The notes: generated by a model not told the origin, from the sequence alone. 64,000 nucleotides of DNA from Acaricomes phytoseiuli DSM 14247 (GCF_000376245.1 NZ_AQXM01000064.1:181362-245361); one strand, 5' to 3'. Counted from the stretch's first letter, positions 55,301 through 64,000 are shown. Made by a program: numbers and translations.

Positions 55301-57922
55301 GTGCCCGGAATGAACCTCACCCGTGAGGAAGCCCGTCAGCGCAGCACCTCGATCTCTGTCGATTCTTATGCCGTCGATCTGGACCTGGCTCGGGGAGACA
55401 CCGTTTTCGGCACGACCACGGTGGTCTCCTTCACCGCTGAACCCGGCACGGACACCTTCATCGATGCCATCACCGAGACCGTCCACTCGGTCACGCTCAA
55501 CGGCGTCGACCTTGATCCCGCCGAGGTCTGCGATGGAGTGCGGATCGCCCTGCCCGGGCTGGCCGCGCAGAACGAGCTGCGGATCGTCGCCGATGGCCGC
55601 TACACCAATACCGGCGAAGGCCTGCACCGCTTCGTCGATCCGGTTGACGGCGAGGTGTACCTCTATACGCAGTTCGAGGTTCCGGATTCCCGGCGGATGT
55701 TCGCGGTCTTCGAGCAGCCTGATCTGAAAGCGACCTTCCAGTTCACGGTGACCGCACCGGCGCACTGGTCGGTGGTCTCCAACTCCCCTACCCCGGAACC
55801 CGTCGACGCGGGAATCTCTGCGGAGGGCATCGACCTCAAGACCTGGGCTTTCGAGCCGACGCCCAAACTCTCCAGCTACGTCACCGCGTTGATCGCCGGC
55901 CCCTACCAGAGCGTGCACAGCGAGCTGACGAGCGCCGGCGGCCGGACCATCCCACTGGGGGTCTATGCCCGGGCCTCCCTCATGCAGTACCTGGATGCGG
56001 AGAATATCTTCGCGCTGACCCGGCAGGGATTCGAATTCTTCGAGCAGCAGTTCGGCACCGCTTACCCGTTTGCCAAATACGATCAGCTCTTCGTCCCGGA
56101 GTTCAACGCCGGCGCTATGGAGAACGCCGGTGCGGTGACCTTCCTGGAGAACTACGTGTTCCGGGGCAAGGTTACCGGGGCCATGGTCGAGCGGCGCGCC
56201 ATCACGATCCTGCACGAGCTGGCGCATATGTGGTTCGGCGACCTGGTCACCATGCGCTGGTGGAACGATCTGTGGCTCAATGAATCCTTCGCGGAGTTCA
56301 TGTCCACGCTGGCCGCTGCCGAGAACACCGAATTCACCCAAGCCTGGACTACGTTCTGCTCGCTGGAGAAGTCCTGGGCGTATCGCCAGGATCAGCTGCC
56401 CTCGACCCACCCCATCGTCGCGGAGATCCGAGATCTCGAAGACGTCCAGGTGAACTTCGATGGGATTACCTACGCCAAAGGCGCCTCAGTGCTGCGGCAG
56501 CTGGTGGCCTGGGTGGGGCAGGAAGAATTCATGGCCGGCGTGCGTGCCTATTTCGCCCAGCACGCCTGGGGCAATACTGAGCTTGCCGATCTGATGCGCA
56601 AGCTCGAAGCATCGAGCGGGCGCGACCTCTCCGAATGGTCCCAGCTGTGGCTGGAGACCGCCGGGGTCAATACCCTGCGTGCCGTGATCGGCACCCAGCA
56701 AGAAACCGGGGAAGCCACAGAAGAAGCCGGGGAACACGGGCAAGAGGTCATCACCTCCTTCGCGGTGGAGCAGTCCGCTCCCGAAGCGTACCCGACCCTG
56801 CGCCCTCACCGGATAGCCATCGGCTTCTACGATCTGGCCGAAGTGCCGGGCACGCAAGCTCCGCAGCTCGTGCGCAGTCACCGGGTGGAGCTAGATGTCA
56901 GTGGCGAGCGCACCGAAGTACCGGAACTCATCGGCCACAAGCGCCCCGCTCTGGTGCTGCTCAATGACGATGATCTGGCCTATGCCAAGATCCGCCTCGA
57001 TGAGTCCTCACTCGCCACCGCGACCGCGCACCTTAAAGATTTCGCGGAATCCTTGCCGCGGACCCTAGTCATGGCCTCGGCCTGGGATGCCACCCGGGAC
57101 GGCGAAACACCTGCCCGGGATTTCGTGGAGCTGGTGCTGGCGAATATCGGCTCGGAAACGGATTCTTCAGTGGTGATGGTGCTGCTGCGCCAGCTCGGTA
57201 CCGCGCTGTCCTTCTATGTCGCTCCGCAGGCGCAGCAGAAGGCTAAGGTCTCCGCCGCTGAGCGGCTCTGGACGCTGGCCAACGAGGCCGAGGCTGGATC
57301 GGACTCGCAGCTTCAGTTCGTCAAGGCCTTCGCGCTGCTGGCGCAGAGCCCGGAACAGCTCGATCTGATCGCGAGCCTGCTCAGCGGTGAAACTGCGCTG
57401 CCCGGGGTGAACGTCGATCAAGATCTCCGCTGGGAACTGCTCGCCTCACTCGCCGCCGGCGGCAGAGCCGGCCAGGAGGAGATCACCGCCGAACTCCAGC
57501 AGGACAATACGCAGACGGGACAGCTTGCCGCCACCCTTGCTGCAGCGGCCATCCCCACCGCGGAGAACAAAGAGCGCGTGTGGAATGAACTGGTCGAGGA
57601 GAACACGCTGCCCAATGCGGCGCAGCGCGCTGCGATCAGTGGGTTCTCACGGGTGCACGATACCGCGCTGTTGAGCCCCTTCCGGGGCCGTTACTTCGGT
57701 ACGATCCGGCAGATCTGGGCTGAGCGGTCTCATGAAATCGCCTCCGGTCTCGTCGAAGGCCTCTACCCCGCGGAACTGACGGATCAGGCCAGCATCGCAG
57801 CCACCGACGCCTTCCTCGCTGAACTCGGCGAGGAAGCGCCCGCACTCGGCCGCCTGGTACGGGAGGGTCGAGACACTGTGGCGCGCGCATTGCGGGCGCA
57901 GAGTGCCGATGACTTCCGCTAA
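55301..57922 (+). CDS. pepN: Aminopeptidase N
   Basis: M1 zinc metallopeptidase releasing N-terminal amino acids, 873 residues. The exopeptidase motif GAMENAGAVTF is at about residue 270 and the zinc motif HELAHMWFGD (HExxH) at about 304, with the third ligand in NESFAEF near 326. A large C-terminal helical domain follows. I chose the GTG giving MPGMNLTREEARQ, preceded by AAGGAT; a longer upstream frame starting at 55244 lacks family similarity. Next to pepN in the mycobacterial order are Rv2466c-like and globin genes, also found here. Confidence 0.96.
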   Translation: MPGMNLTREEARQRSTSISVDSYAVDLDLARGDTVFGTTTVVSFTAEPGTDTFIDAITETVHSVTLNGVDLDPAEVCDGVRIALPGLAAQNELRIVADGRYTNTGEGLHRFVDPVDGEVYLYTQFEVPDSRRMFAVFEQPDLKATFQFTVTAPAHWSVVSNSPTPEPVDAGISAEGIDLKTWAFEPTPKLSSYVTALIAGPYQSVHSELTSAGGRTIPLGVYARASLMQYLDAENIFALTRQGFEFFEQQFGTAYPFAKYDQLFVPEFNAGAMENAGAVTFLENYVFRGKVTGAMVERRAITILHELAHMWFGDLVTMRWWNDLWLNESFAEFMSTLAAAENTEFTQAWTTFCSLEKSWAYRQDQLPSTHPIVAEIRDLEDVQVNFDGITYAKGASVLRQLVAWVGQEEFMAGVRAYFAQHAWGNTELADLMRKLEASSGRDLSEWSQLWLETAGVNTLRAVIGTQQETGEATEEAGEHGQEVITSFAVEQSAPEAYPTLRPHRIAIGFYDLAEVPGTQAPQLVRSHRVELDVSGERTEVPELIGHKRPALVLLNDDDLAYAKIRLDESSLATATAHLKDFAESLPRTLVMASAWDATRDGETPARDFVELVLANIGSETDSSVVMVLLRQLGTALSFYVAPQAQQKAKVSAAERLWTLANEAEAGSDSQLQFVKAFALLAQSPEQLDLIASLLSGETALPGVNVDQDLRWELLASLAAGGRAGQEEITAELQQDNTQTGQLAATLAAAAIPTAENKERVWNELVEENTLPNAAQRAAISGFSRVHDTALLSPFRGRYFGTIRQIWAERSHEIASGLVEGLYPAELTDQASIAATDAFLAELGEEAPALGRLVREGRDTVARALRAQSADDFR

Positions 57923-57971
57923 CTGACCAGGGCGAACTAACCGACCAAGGCGAACTGAACCGGAGGCAGGA

Positions 57972-58472
57972 ATGCCAGCAGAGCATCGATATCGGATCAG
58001 CACCGAGTGGACGGGCAATCGGGGAACCGGGACCTCGGGTTACCGGGATTACAGCCGGAATCATGTGATCCGGGCCGAAGGCCTGCCGGAGCTCCTCGGT
58101 TCGGCGGACCGCGCTTTCCACGGTGACCGCGAGCGCTGGAACCCCGAGCTCTTACTGCTCGCAGCCCTGAGCGAATGCCATATGCTGTCTTTCCTGCATG
58201 TGGCCCTGCGGCACGATGTACGGGTCACCGCCTATCGGGATCAGTCAGAAGCCGCCTTGCGCCTCAACCCTGATGGCAGCGGCGAGTTCAGTTCGGCTAC
58301 TTTACGCCCCGAGGTCGAAACCGCTGAGCCGGTTGGAACAGTGATCATGCAGCAGCTGCATGCGGAGGCCTCGGCGCTGTGCTTCATGGCCCGGAGTGTG
58401 AATTTCCCGGTCCGTCACGAGCTCTCGGAGAACCCGGAAAGACCAGAAGAGCTAGAAGGAAGAGGAGATTGA
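57972..58472 (+). CDS. OsmC family peroxidase-like protein
   Basis: 166 residues of OsmC/Ohr-type fold. The peroxidatic cysteine is in ALSECHMLSFLH (about residue 66); the second cysteine is in ALCFMARSVNFPV. It probably reduces organic hydroperoxides, possibly with mycothiol or lipoyl partners. It starts with a GGAGGCAGGA site 49 bp after pepN and lies 2 bp before mscS, suggesting a stress-linked operon osmC-mscS-glbO. Confidence 0.9.
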   Translation: MPAEHRYRISTEWTGNRGTGTSGYRDYSRNHVIRAEGLPELLGSADRAFHGDRERWNPELLLLAALSECHMLSFLHVALRHDVRVTAYRDQSEAALRLNPDGSGEFSSATLRPEVETAEPVGTVIMQQLHAEASALCFMARSVNFPVRHELSENPERPEELEGRGD

Positions 58473-58474
58473 CC

Positions 58475-59119
58475 ATGCCGTTCAGTCCCTGGCTGGACGC
58501 CGCCACGGCCTTGGCCCTGGGCCTGATCTTCTGGTTCCTGGGCCGGTTCGTCATCTCCCGCATCACCCGCCGGCTGAGCCGGGCACAGGAGCCGGAACAG
58601 AGCCCCGCCCCTGCACGCACCGCACGCTGGAGTCAGCCAGCCTGGAGTCAGCCGGCGCTGCGGCCCTGGGAGTCCGAACGCCGGGTGCAGCGCGCACGGA
58701 CCATCGGATCCCTGCTGACCTCCGTCTACGGCACGGTACTGGTAGTCATCACCGGAGTCTATGTGCTTCTGGCTTTCGGGGTGAATGTTGCCCCACTGCT
58801 GACGAGCTTCGGCATCATCGGCGTCGCCATAGGCTTCGGCTGCCAGCAGCTGATCCGTGATTTTCTGGCCGGGATCTTCCTGACCCTTGAAGACCAGTTC
58901 GGCATAGGCGATGTGATCGAGACTTCCGAAGTGGTGGGCACCGTCGAGTCGGTGAATCTGCGGATCACGAGGGTCCGCGGGGAAGACGGCGCCATCTGGT
59001 ACTTGCGCAACGGAGAGATTCTCCGAGTGGGGAATCGCTCTCAGGGCCAGTATCGTGGCTCTGGCCAGTATCGTGACCCTGGGCCTCGAGAGGCTACGAA
59101 CGGCGAAGAGGAGCAGTGA
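58475..59119 (+). CDS. Small-conductance mechanosensitive channel (MscS) family
   Basis: A 214-residue, shortened MscS. Three hydrophobic segments precede the channel core: TM1 (~3-23), then after an Arg/Trp/Pro-rich loop TM2 (~80-100) and the pore helix TM3 (~108-135, with IIGVAIGFGCQQLIRDFLAGIF). The beta domain carries FGIGDVIETSEVVGTVESVNLRITRVR and NGEILRVGNRSQG. The C-terminal region is only a short tail. It overlaps the globin gene by one base (TGATG). Confidence 0.92.
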   Translation: MPFSPWLDAATALALGLIFWFLGRFVISRITRRLSRAQEPEQSPAPARTARWSQPAWSQPALRPWESERRVQRARTIGSLLTSVYGTVLVVITGVYVLLAFGVNVAPLLTSFGIIGVAIGFGCQQLIRDFLAGIFLTLEDQFGIGDVIETSEVVGTVESVNLRITRVRGEDGAIWYLRNGEILRVGNRSQGQYRGSGQYRDPGPREATNGEEEQ

Positions 59120-59619
59120 TGAGCGGTCCCGGCGAACACGCGGAAGATCAGACGGACCGGCCTTTGCCTGCCGCGGGCGATCTGGGCCGCCCTATCGCGC
59201 GTCTGCAGCCCGCCGCTGCCCCTGGCGGCCAGTTCGCGCCGCCGCCGGAGAACTTCTATGCCGCAGTGGGCGGTCATGAGACCTTGGCCGCCCTAGTTCG
59301 CGAGTTCTACCGCTGTGTCGCCGACGATGACTTGCTACGGCCCATGTACCCCGAAGCAGATCTCGGCCCCGCGGAACGCCGGTTACTGCTCTTCCTCGAG
59401 CAGTACTGGGGTGGCCCGCGGACCTATCTCGAGGAGCGCGGGCACCCTCGGCTGCGGATGCGCCACGCCCCCTTCACGATCACCCCGCAGGCCCGGGACC
59501 GCTGGCTCGAGCTGATGCGCAGCGCACTGGACACTCTGGAGCTGCCGCCGCTGCAGGATGCAACGCTCTGGGACTATCTGGAACGCGCTGCGCACTCCAT
59601 GGTGAATTCGGCGGGCTGA
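59119..59619 (+). CDS. glbO: Truncated hemoglobin, group II (GlbO)
   Basis: 166-residue heme protein with a Pro-rich N-terminal extension (~35 residues) and then the 2-on-2 globin core from ENFYAAVGGHETL. It includes YPEADLGPAERRLLLFLEQYWGGP and the proximal-histidine region LRMRHAPFTITP. Group II globins in actinobacteria bind O2 and peroxide and couple to respiration or redox defence. ATG at 59119 overlaps the mscS stop and follows GAAGAGGAG. Same neighbourhood in M. tuberculosis (Rv2470). Confidence 0.92.
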   Translation: MSGPGEHAEDQTDRPLPAAGDLGRPIARLQPAAAPGGQFAPPPENFYAAVGGHETLAALVREFYRCVADDDLLRPMYPEADLGPAERRLLLFLEQYWGGPRTYLEERGHPRLRMRHAPFTITPQARDRWLELMRSALDTLELPPLQDATLWDYLERAAHSMVNSAG

Positions 59620-59642
59620 TCAGCTTAGCCTGCTTGGCCGGG

Positions 59643-60416
59643 TTAGGCTTCGTCAAGGCTGGCCCCGGAGCGGATCAGCACATGCCCCAGGGGCGCGCTG
59701 AGCCGATGCCAGCGGCCATGATTGAAAACCTCTATCCGGTCCTCAGGACGCCAGAACCCGAGGGCGACCCCGGCGAAGGCAGCACCCGCCGGCAGTGCCG
59801 GAAGCAGCGATGACGGCCTGCCCCACACCGTGGCACGGGCGTTGTTGACCAGAAGCGCACCGGGGCTGGAAGGCAGGATCTGAGCTATCTCGGCGATGCC
59901 TCGCTGCGCCTCGTCGATGAGCTCGCCCGCTGGGATGCTCGATACCGGCAGCCAGGCTTCCCGCGGCGGGCTGATCGAGGCCCAAGCCTCCCGCTGAGTC
60001 ACCTCGGGAACCGGCAGTTCTGTGTCATCGGGGCCGAGCCGGGCTAAACGATCGGCCATCGAGGCCAGGCTCACGGTACGGTCCAACTCTGCCGGTTGCC
60101 CCAGCGCCACGGTCCGGAGCCCGAGCACCGTGGGGGTGCCCTCCCCCAGCAGCCGGGGTCGCATGGAGCATACCCACAGCGCCAAAGTGCTGCCGCTGGC
60201 TTGCAACCGTACTGCGCCGTCATAGGCGGCTCTGGCACGGGACACCAAGGTCTTCAGATCAGAAACATCCCGAGGATCCTGGAAGGCGAGGGCCCCCGTC
60301 ATGCGGCACCCGCAATGCCTTTGCACGCGCACCAGAGGGAATGCGGAGGAATGGAAGGCAGAGAAGTACCGCAGCTGAACGTCACTGCTCCATCTTCGCA
60401 AATCCTCGTCGAACAT
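59643..60416 (-). CDS. Hypothetical conserved protein next to thioesterase
   Basis: 257 residues with no domain I recognise. The N-terminus (MFDEDLRRWSSDVQLRYFSAFHSSAFPLVRVQRH) and a middle Trp/Pro-rich region (EAWASISPPREAWLPVSSIPAGELIDEA) give a compact soluble-looking protein. The chosen ATG is preceded by a strong CGGAGGC site and lies 64 bp from the divergent tesB. It converges with glbO. It resembles DUF-type proteins found at this place in other Micrococcaceae, by context only. Confidence 0.75.
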   Translation of the reverse strand: MFDEDLRRWSSDVQLRYFSAFHSSAFPLVRVQRHCGCRMTGALAFQDPRDVSDLKTLVSRARAAYDGAVRLQASGSTLALWVCSMRPRLLGEGTPTVLGLRTVALGQPAELDRTVSLASMADRLARLGPDDTELPVPEVTQREAWASISPPREAWLPVSSIPAGELIDEAQRGIAEIAQILPSSPGALLVNNARATVWGRPSSLLPALPAGAAFAGVALGFWRPEDRIEVFNHGRWHRLSAPLGHVLIRSGASLDEA

Positions 60417-60467
60417 GCCTCCGACCGCCCCCGGCACCGGACTTGGCGTGCTGAGGCGACCAGGCTC

Positions 60468-60473
60468 TAGAGT
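60468..60473 (+). promoter_or_regulatory. Possible -10 box of a leaderless tesB transcript
   Basis: TAGAGT lies seven bases before the tesB ATG with no ribosome-binding site. A TTGGCG at 60443-60448 could be the -35, with 19 bp between. Confidence 0.5.
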
Positions 60474-60480
60474 TCTTACT

Positions 60481-61407
60481 ATGACTGAAAACTCTCCTGA
60501 ACCTGCCGCTGCCGAGCCCGGGCACGGCGGGGGGCGCCTCACCGAATTCCTGGAGACCCTGGACCTCAGGGGCGCAGGAGCCAGAACAGATGAAGATATT
60601 TTTCTGGGCGGAGTGGAGAACCGCGCTAGCGGACGCGTTTTCGGCGGACAAGTTCTGGCTCAGTCATTGATCGCCGGGGCGCGCACCGTAGATGCTGACC
60701 GGCCGATGCATTCCATGCACGGATACTTCCTCCGTGCCGGCAATGTCCAGGAGCCCATCACTTTCGGAGTGCAGCGGCTGCGGGACGGCCGCTCTTTCTC
60801 CGCCCGACGCGTCCATGCGTATCAGGGCGGCAAGCCGATCCTGTCGATGATCGCTTCTTTTCAGACCGAGGATTCCGGTCTGGATCACCAGGATCGGGCC
60901 CCGGAGGGAATACCGGAGCCGGAATCCTTGCCGAGTACCGCAGAGTTTCTCGGCGGTTTCGATCATCCGGTCGCTCGGGAGTGGGCGTACGGGCGGCCGT
61001 TCGATGTTCGGCACGCCAGCGGGGATATCTATCTCTGCGTCGATGACGGGCAGCGGGTGCCGCACCAGGCAGTCTGGCTGAAGACCATCGGCCCCATGCC
61101 GGATGACCCGATCGTGCATCGGGCGGCCTTGGCTTATGCCAGTGATTACACGCTGCTGGAGCCTTCGCTCAAAGCGCACGGCCTGCCCTGGATAGCCCCG
61201 GGGATGAGCATCGCCAGCCTGGACCATGCGATGTGGTGGCACCGGCCGGCCCGAGTGGACGACTGGCTGCTGTACCTCGCCGAATCGCCCAGCGCCTCCG
61301 GGGCGCGCGGTTTGAACACCGGCAAGTTCTTCGACCGCAGCGGCGCCCTGGTCGCTTCGGTCGCCCAAGAAGGAATGATCCGGGTGCCGAAGAGCCAGTT
61401 GCGGTAG
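60481..61407 (+). CDS. tesB: Acyl-CoA thioesterase II
   Basis: Hydrolyses medium/long-chain acyl-CoA to free fatty acid and CoA. 308 residues with the double-hotdog fold: GRVFGGQVLAQSLIAGARTV and HSMHGYFLRAGN in the first half, then LDHAMWWHRPARVDDWLLY and the C-terminal GLNTGKFFDRSGALVASVAQEGMIR. The ATG was chosen over an upstream in-frame one that overlaps the divergent gene. Probably leaderless. Confidence 0.94.
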   Translation: MTENSPEPAAAEPGHGGGRLTEFLETLDLRGAGARTDEDIFLGGVENRASGRVFGGQVLAQSLIAGARTVDADRPMHSMHGYFLRAGNVQEPITFGVQRLRDGRSFSARRVHAYQGGKPILSMIASFQTEDSGLDHQDRAPEGIPEPESLPSTAEFLGGFDHPVAREWAYGRPFDVRHASGDIYLCVDDGQRVPHQAVWLKTIGPMPDDPIVHRAALAYASDYTLLEPSLKAHGLPWIAPGMSIASLDHAMWWHRPARVDDWLLYLAESPSASGARGLNTGKFFDRSGALVASVAQEGMIRVPKSQLR

Positions 61408-61462
61408 ACCTGGCCCTCCGGCACCCGGATCGGCGCCGCTCTCTATCTGCTATATCTGCAGA

Positions 61463-63145
61463 TCAGTCCCTGGTGAGCTTGCGATGCGTCACCCGGTGCG
61501 GACGCGCCGCATCGGGCCCCAGGCGTTCGATCTTGTTCTGCTCATAGGAGTCGAAGTTGCCCTCGAACCAGTACCAGCTCGCAGGATCCTGCTCGGTTCC
61601 TTCATAGGCCAGGATGTGCGTGGCCACTCGGTCCAGGAACCAGCGGTCGTGCGAGACGACCACGGCGCAGCCGGGGAATTCGAGCAAGGCGTTCTCCAGG
61701 CTAGAGAGAGTTTCCACATCGAGATCGTTAGTGGGCTCATCGAGGAGCAGCAAGTTACCGCCCTGTTTGAGCGTCAGCGCCAGATTGAGCCGGTTCCGCT
61801 CACCTCCGGAGAGGATCCCGGCTTTCTTCTGCTGATCCGGGCCCTTGAACCCGAAAGCGGAGACATAAGCGCGGGACGGCATCTCGACATTGCCGACCTG
61901 GATGAAGTCCAGGCCTTCGGAGACCACCTCCCAGAGCGTCTTCTCCGGATCGATGCCGCCACGGCTCTGATCGACGTAGGAGATCTTGACCGATTCGCCG
62001 ATCTTGAGCTCCCCTCCGTCTAGGGGCTCCATGCCGACGATGGTCTTGAACAGCGTCGACTTGCCCACGCCGTTGGGCCCGATGACTCCGACGATGCCGT
62101 TGCGCGGAAGGGAGAAGGACAGGCCGTCAATCAGGGTGCGATCCCCGAAGCCCTTCTCCAGGTTCTCGGCTTCCAGCACGACGGAACCCAGGCGGGGGCC
62201 CGGCGGGATCTGGATTTCTTCGAAGTCCAGCTTACGGGTGCGCTCAGCCTCCGCGGCCATCTCCTCGTAGCGCGCCAGACGAGCCTTGGATTTGGTCTGC
62301 CGCCCCTTGGCATTGGAGCGGACCCAGTCGAGCTCTTCGGCCAGGCGCTTGGCCATCTTCGCATCTTTACGGCCCTGTACTTCCAGGCGGGCGCGCTTCT
62401 TCTCCAGGTAGGTGGAGTAGTTCCCCTCGTAGGGGTAGAGGTGCCCGCGGTCGACCTCGGCGATCCACTCGGCGACGTGGTCGAGGAAATAGCGGTCGTG
62501 AGTGACGGCCAGGACGGCGCCGGGATAGCTCGCCAGATGCTGTTCCAGCCACTGCACGCTCTCCGCGTCCAAATGGTTGGTGGGCTCATCCAGGAGCAAG
62601 AGGTCCGGCTTCTGCAGGAGCAGTTTGCACAGCGCGACCCGGCGGCGCTCACCACCGGAGAGCACCTTCACATCGGCATCCGGCGGCGGGCAGCGCAGGG
62701 CGTCCATGGCTTGTTCGAGCTGCGAATCGAGATCCCAGGCATCGGCGGCATCAATGGCTTCCTGGAGCTTGCCCATCTCTTCCAGCAGCGCATCGTAATC
62801 CGCATCGGGATCAGCCATCTCTTCGGAGATCTGGTTGAATCGCTCGATCTTGCCGTAGATCTCGCCGACGCCTTCCTGGACGTTGCCCAGAACGGTTTTC
62901 TCCTCGTTGAGCGGCGGCTCCTGGAGCAGGATGCCCACGGTATAGCCGGGGCTCAGCCGGGCTTCGCCGTTAGAAGGGGTGTCCAGGCCCGCCATGATCT
63001 TCAGGATCGTCGATTTACCGGCGCCGTTAGGCCCGACGACGCCGATCTTCGCTCCCGGGAAAAAGGACATGCTGACATCGTCGAGGATGACCTTATCGCC
63101 CACGGTCTTACGGGCCTTGGTCATGGTGTAAATGAATTCCGCCAT
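61463..63145 (-). CDS. ettA: Energy-dependent translational throttle protein EttA (ABC-F)
   Basis: ABC-F ATPase that binds the ribosomal E site and gates the first peptide bond by energy charge. 560 residues with two ABC domains, each with Walker A (GPNGAGKST near residue 40; GPNGVGKST near 360) and signature (LSGGERRR; LSGGERNR). The interdomain linker and arm region with KKRARLEVQGRKDAKMAKRLAEE lie between. No transmembrane helix. Corresponds to Rv2477c. Confidence 0.95.
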   Translation of the reverse strand: MAEFIYTMTKARKTVGDKVILDDVSMSFFPGAKIGVVGPNGAGKSTILKIMAGLDTPSNGEARLSPGYTVGILLQEPPLNEEKTVLGNVQEGVGEIYGKIERFNQISEEMADPDADYDALLEEMGKLQEAIDAADAWDLDSQLEQAMDALRCPPPDADVKVLSGGERRRVALCKLLLQKPDLLLLDEPTNHLDAESVQWLEQHLASYPGAVLAVTHDRYFLDHVAEWIAEVDRGHLYPYEGNYSTYLEKKRARLEVQGRKDAKMAKRLAEELDWVRSNAKGRQTKSKARLARYEEMAAEAERTRKLDFEEIQIPPGPRLGSVVLEAENLEKGFGDRTLIDGLSFSLPRNGIVGVIGPNGVGKSTLFKTIVGMEPLDGGELKIGESVKISYVDQSRGGIDPEKTLWEVVSEGLDFIQVGNVEMPSRAYVSAFGFKGPDQQKKAGILSGGERNRLNLALTLKQGGNLLLLDEPTNDLDVETLSSLENALLEFPGCAVVVSHDRWFLDRVATHILAYEGTEQDPASWYWFEGNFDSYEQNKIERLGPDAARPHRVTHRKLTRD

Positions 63146-63220
63146 GACTCTAAGGCTAGTCGTTCACCGCAGAGAACTCACATCTTCAGCTAGCGGTGAA
63201 GATCCGGTGCTGGTCCAGGG

Positions 63221-63649
63221 TCAGCGCTGGCTTCCGACGAAGCACAATCCGTCGCTCAGCACGGGCAGCACCGTAGTGCTGGCCACACCATCTCGCACCC
63301 CTGAGACGATGCAGGCGCCTTCTGCTTTAACCGCACCCTGAATCGTATCGACCGCCAGTCCGGTGGGGGTTCTGGAGACGGCAACTTCGACGTCCGAGGG
63401 CGAGCTCGCGAAAGGACTCAAAACATCCCGGAACTGCTGCTGGCTGGGGTTCGGGGAATTCTCGGCCATCTGATTCACCGCTTTCCGGACCTCAGCCGCT
63501 AGAGCTTCGGCCGGGCTTTGCGAAGCGCTCGTCGGCGGGGCCGAAGGTGCCGGAAGAGGCTCTGGACTGCAAGCGCCCAGAACCAGCACTGCGCTCAAGG
63601 ACACTAAGAGTAATCCACCGGTACGGTGACGCATACTGAGCTCAGCCAT
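63221..63649 (-). CDS. Hypothetical lipoprotein
   Basis: 142 residues; signal peptide with LVLGAC lipobox (about Cys27), then a Pro/Ala/Ser linker and a short mixed domain rich in Glu, Ser and Val. No recognised family. Chosen ATG follows AAAAGG closely; a downstream ATG giving MRHRTGG is also possible. It lies 75 bp upstream of ettA on the same strand. Confidence 0.7.
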   Translation of the reverse strand: MAELSMRHRTGGLLLVSLSAVLVLGACSPEPLPAPSAPPTSASQSPAEALAAEVRKAVNQMAENSPNPSQQQFRDVLSPFASSPSDVEVAVSRTPTGLAVDTIQGAVKAEGACIVSGVRDGVASTTVLPVLSDGLCFVGSQR

Positions 63650-63728
63650 GCCTTTTATTGTGCCACGACTCATCGGCCGTGTCTGCGTGGCCGCGGCCCA
63701 AGGAACAACTCAGAAAGCTGGAGGGGTC

Positions 63729-64000
63729 TGCCCCGGGTTTGGTTGACATCTGATCTGTGAGGATTCGTCCTCGCTGGAAGGATGTATCTCATGCCCAAGC
63801 CCTATCCGAAAGAGTTCCGTGACGATGTCGTGGCTGTGGCCCGTAAAGCCCGGGCCCCGTTATCGCAGATTGCGAGAGACTTCGGGATTTCCGAAGCCTC
63901 GTTGTTCAACTGGCTGAAAAAAGCAAACATCGAAGACGGGCGCGTGCCGGGCCTGACCGAGGACGAGCGTAAGCAGCTCCGCGAGGCGAACAAGCGGATC
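63729..64000 (+). mobile_element. Left part of an IS3-type insertion sequence (cut by window end)
   Basis: An OrfA-type transposase gene starts at 63791. Upstream, from about 63729, TGCCCCGGGTTTGGTTGACATC resembles an IS3-family terminal repeat starting with TG. The boundary is approximate and the right end is outside the window. Confidence 0.7.
63791..64000 (+). CDS. IS3 family transposase OrfA, N-terminal part
   Basis: First 70 residues of a protein beginning MPKPYPKEFRDDVVAVARK, with a helix-turn-helix (LSQIARDFGISEASLFNWLKKA) and a charged helix LTEDERKQLREANKRI. This is the InsE/OrfA type that binds IS ends and shifts frame with OrfB. The gene runs off the window. RBS GGAAGG precedes the ATG. 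Confidence 0.9.
   Translation, partial: MPKPYPKEFRDDVVAVARKARAPLSQIARDFGISEASLFNWLKKANIEDGRVPGLTEDERKQLREANKRI

Noticed and set aside
55100..56410. Minus-strand open frame of 436 codons over the start of pepN
   Set aside because: Antisense to pepN, Gly/Arg/Asp-rich with no recognisable fold.

Overview
The window reads as a chromosomal segment of a high-GC Gram-positive bacterium of the family Micrococcaceae (Arthrobacter, Renibacterium and Psychromicrobium relatives). The reasons are a GC content of roughly 60 percent by eye, frequent GTG starts, ATGA and TGATG gene overlaps, mycobacteria-like core gene order, an actinobacterial translational T-box in front of ileS, a ClgR-type box in front of clpP1P2, and a mycothiol-system protein. 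The genus assignment is an inference.

Layout. (1) 1-9.2 kb, minus strand: argS-lysA-hom-thrC-thrB, then rho. This is the same order as argS-lysA-thrA-thrC-thrB-rho in Mycobacterium tuberculosis and makes Lys, Thr and homoserine (hence Met) precursors. (2) 9.2-17.5 kb, accessory block: a small membrane protein, an MFS carrier, a three-gene flavin electron-transfer cluster on the plus strand (FMN-binding lipoprotein, ApbE flavin transferase, RnfD-like membrane/flavoreductase fusion), tRNA-Arg, a helix-hairpin-helix/DUF2130 pair, a zinc alcohol dehydrogenase and tRNA-Ala. (3) 17.6-38.5 kb, mostly minus strand: gpgP-like phosphatase, rsfS, nadD, proA, proB, obg, rpmA, rplU, a TPP-riboswitch-controlled thiD-tenA fusion, rne, (plus-strand VKOR), ndk, DUF4233, folC, and ileS with its T-box. 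(4) 38.5-45.8 kb: an SDR gene interrupted by a 17-base G tract and followed by a perfect 30-bp inverted repeat, valS, an Rv2466c-like thioredoxin-fold protein, an M4 metalloprotease with two compensating frameshifts, and an RDD membrane protein. (5) 45.8-50.4 kb: clpX, clpP2, clpP1, tig and tRNA-Pro, a proteostasis block. (6) 50.6-63.7 kb: tRNA-Gly, a VanY-type peptidase, nei, rpiB, GNAT, membrane protein, pepN, OsmC, MscS, truncated globin, thioesterase, EttA and a lipoprotein. (7) 63.7 kb to the end: the left part of an IS3-type insertion sequence that runs off the window.

Blocks 3, 5 and 6 keep much of the gene content and neighbourhoods of M. tuberculosis Rv2419c-Rv2477c, so most of the window is conserved actinobacterial housekeeping DNA. 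I saw no phage, CRISPR, rRNA or secondary-metabolite cluster and no unmistakably new multi-gene system. The most interesting items are the flavin cluster, the poly-G tract in the SDR gene, the 30-bp inverted repeat beside it, a low-GC patch inside ileS, and the frameshifted M4 protease.
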